Positions 4,246 through 7,016 of a stretch of 7,016 nucleotides of DNA are shown in pieces. This DNA is from Candidatus Bathyarchaeota archaeon (lineage in GTDB: Archaea > Thermoproteota > Bathyarchaeia > RBG-16-48-13 > GCA-020355125). The number at the start of each line of letters is the position of its first letter. Within the stretch, counting starts at the first letter, position 1. The position numbers were made by a program, and so were the translations under genes. The stretch covers positions 1 through 7,016 of the forward strand of contig JAUWWH010000044.1 of NCBI GenBank assembly GCA_030617005.1, in the 5' to 3' direction. The notes beneath the pieces were generated by a model. It had not been told where the DNA came from and searched no databases. It saw only the letters and a program-made list of their open reading frames with translations.

Positions 4246-4731
4246 ATGGTTACCATAGATATAGCTTCATATCTTCCATATCCATCCAAAGCACTGAGCA
4301 ATTTTGCTCCATACACCTTCATAGTAGATAGTGTCACATGTTTTTCCATGGAAGGATTCCTACAATCTCTTAAGTTTGATGACCTTAGAAAGCAAGCTCA
4401 GATATGTTTACTTATAGGTAGCGATGCTAAATATGCTAGTAGAAGTAGGAATCAACTTTGGAAAGATAAACAGACATTATGGTGGAGAGGTGTAGAATAT
4501 GATAGGCACGGCAAAGGGTACCAAGATCTTCTAGATAGAGCTTTTGCTGCCTTGAGTCGAGTTCCAAAATTTCAGAAGGCATTAATCGATTCAGGGGATG
4601 CAGAATTAACTCATACGTTGGGATGGAATGATCCACGACAGACTATCCTAACCAGAGACGAATTCTGTACTAGGATCATGAAGATTAGAAAGGAGTTGCA
4701 AGGTAAACCTTCTAATGGGAGTAAAATATGA
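4246..4731 (+). CDS. NADAR-family (YbiA-like) N-glycosidase, 161 residues
   Basis: NADAR enzymes cleave N-glycosidic bonds. Known members hydrolyse intermediates of riboflavin synthesis (YbiA) or remove ADP-ribose from guanosine in nucleic acid, reversing DarT-type toxins. Here the family order is clear: LSNFAP (17-22), a short strand, SMEGFLQSLKF (34-44) with the family's conserved glutamate E36 and K43, an LIGSDAK helix (56-62), QTLWWRGVEY (76-85), the long helix LLDRAFAALSRVPKFQKALIDSGD (95-118), LTHTLGWNDP (121-130) and a terminal LTRDEFCTRIMKIRKEL helix (135-151). The length matches single-domain members. It is cytoplasmic, with no signal. It sits between a zinc-ribbon gene and a lipoprotein gene overlapped by ATGA. 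No DarT-like toxin is encoded alongside it, so it is solitary; defence against host ADP-ribosylating immunity is an inference, and the substrate is unknown. Confidence 0.9.
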   Translation: MVTIDIASYLPYPSKALSNFAPYTFIVDSVTCFSMEGFLQSLKFDDLRKQAQICLLIGSDAKYASRSRNQLWKDKQTLWWRGVEYDRHGKGYQDLLDRAFAALSRVPKFQKALIDSGDAELTHTLGWNDPRQTILTRDEFCTRIMKIRKELQGKPSNGSKI

Positions 4732-5159
4732 AACGTTTTAGTTCCTGGCTTCGTAAATCAATTAGTACTGTATTTATCATTGGTCTGATTATAATTGTGT
4801 TGATTATAATTGGATGTTGTTCGGATACTTATACACAACCAGAGGGTAAGCCTGGGACATCCTGGATGACTGAGTCTGGGATGTTACGTAGTGATCCTGC
4901 ATCAGTAGATTCTAACCCATTTCTGCTTGATGGAAAGGACGATGACTGGACCAACGACTGGACACAGGGGTCGAGTGGAAACTTCTTTCCAGGTCTAGGA
5001 GGAGTTACGAGCCCTGCTGATAATGATACTATTCCTGTGGATACAAACACCAGAATGGGTAGAATAGAATTACTGTTTCCTACAAACACAGTTAGAACTA
5101 AGGGGGTCGAGCCTATCCCCCTTTTTTTATATTATTTAAAATATGCTTCCTTTATTTAA
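4728..5159 (+). CDS. Putative lipoprotein with low-complexity acidic ectodomain
   Basis: The 143-residue frame has a basic N-terminus (KRFSSWLRKS), a long hydrophobic helix (about 12-29) and IIIGC at residues 26-30, an acceptable lipobox with the modified cysteine at C30 (a second cysteine follows). The remaining part is polar, rich in D, S, G, T and P, and probably disordered outside the membrane. Small phage lipoproteins of this form can be outer spanins or superinfection-exclusion proteins, but nothing here decides. The start overlaps the NADAR stop (ATGA), with GGGAG upstream. A strong terminator (5100-5128) lies inside the frame, about 30 bases before its stop, so the annotated C-terminus (after about residue 124) is doubtful: frameshift, nonstop message, or a displaced gene end. 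The last 24 bases also overlap the opposite-strand gene. Confidence 0.7.
   Translation: MKRFSSWLRKSISTVFIIGLIIIVLIIIGCCSDTYTQPEGKPGTSWMTESGMLRSDPASVDSNPFLLDGKDDDWTNDWTQGSSGNFFPGLGGVTSPADNDTIPVDTNTRMGRIELLFPTNTVRTKGVEPIPLFLYYLKYASFI
5100..5128 (+). terminator. Strong intrinsic terminator inside the lipoprotein frame
   Basis: AAGGGGG (5100-5106) pairs with CCCCCTT (5117-5123) around a 10-base loop, and seven T residues (5122-5128) follow. This is a textbook Rho-independent terminator for the plus-strand operon. It precedes the in-frame stop of the lipoprotein gene at 5157-5159. For the minus strand the stem is followed by only two T, so it is mainly one-directional. Confidence 0.9.
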
Positions 5160-5321
5160 GAAATCTCTACTTATTTTAACATCATAAATATTGATAGAAT
5201 ACCTCGAGGGAAAATTATTTATACCCTTCACATAGATAAAAGGGATTCGAACAATACCATCTTCAACAAAATGATTAGTATGTATTTTAAGACGAACTTC
5301 ATCCATCCAGAAGTTAATCAT
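5136..5321 (-). CDS. Orphan family A-like array gene, 61 residues
   Basis: This frame stands alone on the minus strand, facing the lipoprotein gene. It starts MINFWMDE, recalling MIYWE/MIFWE of family A, and ends FLNKGSIF, recalling the INKGFRI tails. AAAGGACTTAAAATATGA spans its start and is the same junction sequence found inside the arrays, here with no gene upstream (the tail frame is closed by TAG six codons back). The middle (VEDGIVRIPFIYVKGINNFPSRY) is strand-rich and unlike the other members. A TATAAT (complement of 5351-5356) lies 30 bases upstream and may serve as its promoter. Function unknown. It looks like a module that moved or was stranded. Confidence 0.65.
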   Translation of the reverse strand: MINFWMDEVRLKIHTNHFVEDGIVRIPFIYVKGINNFPSRYSINIYDVKISRDFLNKGSIF

Positions 5322-5404
5322 ATTTTAAGTCCTTTGAACTATAGAGTTCTATTATATACATTAATTCATATGATAGGTAGTTTATTAATTTATAGGAGGA
5401 TAGA
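5322..5404. promoter_or_regulatory. Divergent promoter gap with small dyad
   Basis: This 83-base gap lies between opposite starts. For the minus strand it holds TATAAT (5356-5351) beside the dyad ATAGA-gt-TCTAT (5341-5352), which would overlap the -10/+1 region and could be an operator. For the plus strand tgataggtagtttattaatt (5371-5390), followed by taggagg, resembles minus-strand element P2 with a small insertion. Confidence 0.4.
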
Positions 5405-5653
5405 ATGGATTTTCAATCAATATCTCTCATTATTCTGATAGTGCTTCTTGTAGTTGGATTAGTTTTGTTATTTCTTGAACTAACCGGATACGGAAGAAAT
5501 GCATATTCAACCTTCTTCATAAATAAAATTGGTCCTAATTATAATAACTGGATGCATATGCCTAGTTTTATGATTAAATTTGGAATCATATTGACGACCT
5601 GTTCTATTGTACTTCTTGTGGTGAGAGCTGTTTTGATTCATTATCTAGGATAG
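5405..5653 (+). CDS. Two-helix membrane protein, 82 residues
   Basis: It begins MDFQSISLIILIVLLVVGLV. Helix 1 spans about residues 5-25 and helix 2 about 58-78. The loop between them is polar and aromatic (TGYGRNAYSTFFINKIGPNYNNWMHMP) and, with few charges at the N-terminus, either orientation is possible. AGGAGG lies 6 bases upstream. It is the first gene of a two-gene plus-strand unit that ends at the 5985-6014 terminator. No lipobox or signal-peptidase site. Function unknown; the short loop and two helices are compatible with a holin or a small immunity/exclusion protein, without direct evidence. Confidence 0.8.
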   Translation: MDFQSISLIILIVLLVVGLVLLFLELTGYGRNAYSTFFINKIGPNYNNWMHMPSFMIKFGIILTTCSIVLLVVRAVLIHYLG

Positions 5654-5672
5654 TAGAAAGGAGGATAGTAGA

Positions 5673-5942
5673 ATGCCTAATATTAGATTAGATATTAAGT
5701 TTAGTGAGCCGGGTGAGAAAATACCTTTTACCGAGCTCCATTTTATTGAGGGTAAAAAGGAATTTAGCCACCTTCTTGAGAAGAAAAATGGAGAGATTAG
5801 ATGTTGGACACAGGATGGACTGGCTAGGATTTCCGTCATGAGAAGAGGTAGAGGCGAGTTACTACGTGAAGAAAATATTTTGATAAGATATGGCACTGAG
5901 ATTGGGTGGGCAATTGCTAGTCATTTTCAATCTACTCCATAA
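5673..5942 (+). CDS. Hypothetical protein, 89 residues
   Basis: It starts MPNIRLDIKFSEPGEKIPFT after AAAGGAGG. The composition is soluble and charged: strand NIRLDIKF, strand TELHFIEG, helix KEFSHLLEKKNG, strands RCWTQDGLARISVMRRG, helix RGELLREENILIRYG and a hydrophobic end IGWAIASHF. One cysteine. It has the look of a small alpha/beta protein but matches no family I can name. It lies 19 bases downstream of the two-helix membrane gene and is the last gene of the unit. Confidence 0.75.
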   Translation: MPNIRLDIKFSEPGEKIPFTELHFIEGKKEFSHLLEKKNGEIRCWTQDGLARISVMRRGRGELLREENILIRYGTEIGWAIASHFQSTP

Positions 5943-5984
5943 GTAGAATTAATTTTAGTACGCTTGATCTTTAGGTGGAGCGCT

Positions 5985-6014
5985 AAAAGGAGGACCATTA
6001 AGGTTCTCTTTTTT
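5985..6014 (+). terminator. Intrinsic terminator between convergent units
   Basis: AAAAGGAGGACC (5985-5996) pairs with GGTTCTCTTTTT (6002-6013) across the loop ATTAA, with two G-U pairs in the RNA, and the T-run continues to 6014. On the minus strand the G-U positions become A-C mismatches, so it works chiefly for the plus-strand unit ending at 5942. It abuts the last stop codon of the right-hand array. Confidence 0.75.
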
Positions 6015-6015
6015 G

Positions 6016-6213
6016 TCATACTCTAAATCCTCCAAAAGTCAAATTGGGTATATTTATACAGGAACAAAAACCTAAACGCATATGTGTTCTCCTATGTAGG
6101 AATTTCCGTCTTTCCTTTAAATTTATTAGGGCAGGATATGGTTGGGGATGTGTTTCGTATTCAAAAGGTCTGTTTATCATGGTGTTGGTACTGATTCTCT
6201 CCCAGTAATTCAT
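6016..6213 (-). CDS. Family A small array protein, last gene of right array
   Basis: This gene encodes 65 residues starting MNYWERISTNTMINRP and ending INIPNLTFGGFRV, closely matching the tail IPNLTLGGYKI of the gene at 130-318. The middle is helical and basic (INLKERRKFLHRRTHMRLG). Two cysteines lie near the C-terminus (GFCSC), not seen in other members. Its start overlaps the family B stop (ATGA at 6210-6213), with AAAGGA as SD. Its own tail keeps GGAGGATTTAGAGTATGA, although no convincing gene follows, because the convergent terminator lies there. Function unknown. Confidence 0.8.
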   Translation of the reverse strand: MNYWERISTNTMINRPFEYETHPQPYPALINLKERRKFLHRRTHMRLGFCSCINIPNLTFGGFRV

Positions 6214-6422
6214 ATTCTAAATCCTTTGTTTATTATTGCAGTGAACACATGCATTTTATGTTCAAAAAATTCAAGATTAAGACAATCAAAATAAACACCC
6301 CATACATATGAATAATTGAGTTGATTATCAAGTAAGAACCTTACCATTTCTACTTTATCTACTTTACCTACACAATAAAAAGGATAATCTTTAAGCGTAA
6401 AACTAGAAGGACGATAACTCAT
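6210..6422 (-). CDS. Family B small array protein, diverged copy
   Basis: This gene encodes 70 residues. After a divergent start (MSYRPSSFTLK) it shows DYPFYCVGKVDKVEM, matching NYPFYCIGRIDTIEA of the left-array copies, and ends LEFFEHKMHVFTAIINKGFRI, matching their FFATKMHVFTIIVNKGFEI. The conserved blocks (PFYC, V/I-D, FF..KMHVF.-I) define the family; the middle (NQLNYSYVWGVYFDC) keeps aromatic residues where the others have YGWT. The SD is AGAGGA in the preceding gene's tail, with an ATGA overlap at both ends. Having family B in both arrays, about 5.5 kb apart, shows the arrays share ancestry. Function unknown. Confidence 0.85.
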   Translation of the reverse strand: MSYRPSSFTLKDYPFYCVGKVDKVEMVRFLLDNQLNYSYVWGVYFDCLNLEFFEHKMHVFTAIINKGFRI

Positions 6423-6658
6423 ATTCTAAATCCTCTATTGATAAAGAAATTAGGGATATTCTTTTCATGTAATAAATTGTCTACCCTTATGTCACTTCTT
6501 TTATCGAAGAATGTCTCTGATTCTTCTATCATAAATTGTAATACATCTAGAAGATGGTCAAATGAATCTTTACGAAAACAACGTTTCTTGAATTCTTTGA
6601 CTATAGGTATTGTTTCATTTAAGTCCTTCCAAATATTATTTTTCTCCCAAAATATCAT
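6419..6658 (-). CDS. Family A small array protein, 79 residues
   Basis: It starts MIFWEKNNIWKDLNET and ends EKNIPNFFINRGFRI, with the family A start (MI[YF]WE) and PN tail. The middle is a long charged helix (IVKEFKKRCFRKDSFDHLLDVLQFMIEESETFF). Length is slightly above its relatives. It overlaps both neighbours by ATGA, with AAAGGA from the upstream tail as SD. The tail reads INRGFRI, mixing the family A PN motif with a family B-like INKGFRI end, as expected if recombination occurs in the junction region. Function unknown. Confidence 0.8.
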   Translation of the reverse strand: MIFWEKNNIWKDLNETIPIVKEFKKRCFRKDSFDHLLDVLQFMIEESETFFDKRSDIRVDNLLHEKNIPNFFINRGFRI

Positions 6659-6885
6659 ATTTTAAATCCTTTAAAAATAGGGTTAGGTAATTCTTCACAT
6701 GGTTGACCTTGTCTTAAAAATTCTCTTTTTTCTAGAAGTCTGTTTTTCTCATTTGATAAAAATCTCATTCTATCTAGAGTAGTAGCATTAAAGATGGGGT
6801 AAAGACGGTGGCGTAAGTAGAGTTCCATAAAAGAGACTGGATGTTTTGTCAGGAGATCAATTTCTATGTTTTCCCAATAGATCAT
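6655..6885 (-). CDS. Family A small array protein, 76 residues
   Basis: It starts MIYWENIEIDLLTKHP and ends EELPNPIFKGFKI. The helix LDRMRFLSNEKNRLLEKREFL (about 42-62) corresponds in place and pattern to IAERLVLLQKEINL in the gene at 130-318 and to DLLEERMLFLNKRYLI in the partial gene at the right edge. Overlap with both neighbours is ATGA, with AAAGGA as SD. No membrane or secretion signal. Function unknown; the repeated helix followed by a short PN tail suggests one small conserved fold. Confidence 0.8.
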   Translation of the reverse strand: MIYWENIEIDLLTKHPVSFMELYLRHRLYPIFNATTLDRMRFLSNEKNRLLEKREFLRQGQPCEELPNPIFKGFKI

Positions 6886-7016
6886 ATTTTAAATCCTTTA
6901 AGAGTAAAGTTAGGTGGGTTTTCGTCTAGAAATTCCCAGTTTATAAGATATCGCTTGTTTAAAAACAACATTCTTTCTTCCAACAAATCTATTTGGTTAT
7001 CGTTACTCAATCCATC
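6882..7016 (-). CDS. Family A-like array gene, N-terminus beyond window
   Basis: The frame is open at the right edge and gives the last 44 residues, beginning DGLSNDNQIDLLEERMLFLN and ending DENPPNFTLKGFKI. The helix plus PN-x-T-L tail marks it as family A. The stop overlaps the start of the next gene (ATGA at 6882-6885), and AAAGGATTTAAAATATGA is identical to the junction at 6655. The true start and promoter of the right array lie outside the window. Confidence 0.75.
   Translation of the reverse strand, partial: DGLSNDNQIDLLEERMLFLNKRYLINWEFLDENPPNFTLKGFKI

Noticed and set aside
4002..4331. Plus-strand frame overlapping the zinc-ribbon and NADAR genes
   Set aside because: Out-of-frame shadow of two well-supported genes.
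5927..6019. 30-codon frame after the last array coupler as a gene
   Set aside because: It overlaps a terminator and an opposite gene and has no relatives here; reported as a finding, not annotated.
6438..6665. Plus-strand frame antisense to a right-array gene
   Set aside because: No SD, and the minus strand has paralogy and couplers.
1..7016. tRNA genes, CRISPR arrays, insertion sequences, integrase or attachment sites
   Set aside because: Looked for on both strands: no cloverleaf-like segment, regular repeat-spacer pattern, transposase motif or flanking inverted repeats seen.

Overview
The window is AT-rich, gene-dense DNA made almost entirely of very small genes (about 37 to 183 codons). 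Most genes have a strong Shine-Dalgarno (SD) sequence, and many have overlapping stop/start junctions. This layout, with a lone NADAR gene, a beta-grasp protein, several tiny zinc ribbons and small membrane proteins, fits the accessory region of a large tailed-phage genome best. A phage-like plasmid is not excluded. No structural, replication or packaging gene is present, so phage origin is an inference. The SD-rich starts argue for a host that uses SD-led initiation, but I cannot name the host.

Layout. (1) Positions 1-715, minus strand: a tightly overlapped array of small genes. Two tandem paralogues (family B, motifs NYPFYC and KMHVF) are followed by a family A gene (MIYW... start, PN..T..GG tail) and a CPFCGG zinc-ribbon gene cut by the left edge. 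(2) 751-785: an intrinsic terminator on the minus strand. (3) 791-2020, minus strand: a beta-grasp (ThiS/MoaD-like) protein, two genes of about 50 codons, a basic 143-residue protein and a 53-residue zinc ribbon. Three 34-bp copies of one promoter-like element sit in front of these units. (4) 2021-2248: the divergent control region. (5) 2249-5159, plus strand: an operon encoding a small membrane protein, a possible CxxC peptide, a coiled-coil protein, unknown alpha/beta proteins, a 183-residue membrane-anchored protein, a zinc-ribbon protein, a NADAR-family glycosidase and a lipoprotein. A strong terminator lies inside the last reading frame. (6) 5136-5321, minus strand: an orphan family A-like gene. 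(7) 5405-5942, plus strand: a two-helix membrane protein and an unknown 89-residue protein, closed by a terminator at 5985-6014. (8) 6016-7016, minus strand: a second overlapped array of family A and B genes running off the right edge.

The most striking structure is the junction shared by the two minus-strand arrays. Each gene ends in a near-invariant tail (K/G/R-G-F/Y-K/R/E-I/V-stop). Its codons are at once the SD sequence, spacer and ATGA stop/start of the next gene. Ten copies of this 18-base junction occur in the window, including copies whose upstream or downstream gene is missing. That suggests the array grows and shuffles as modules carrying their own translational coupler.

The recognisable biochemistry points to host-interaction functions: an ADP-ribosyl/N-glycosyl hydrolase (NADAR), a lipoprotein and other membrane proteins, and small zinc ribbons. 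No complete pathway is visible, and most genes are honest unknowns.
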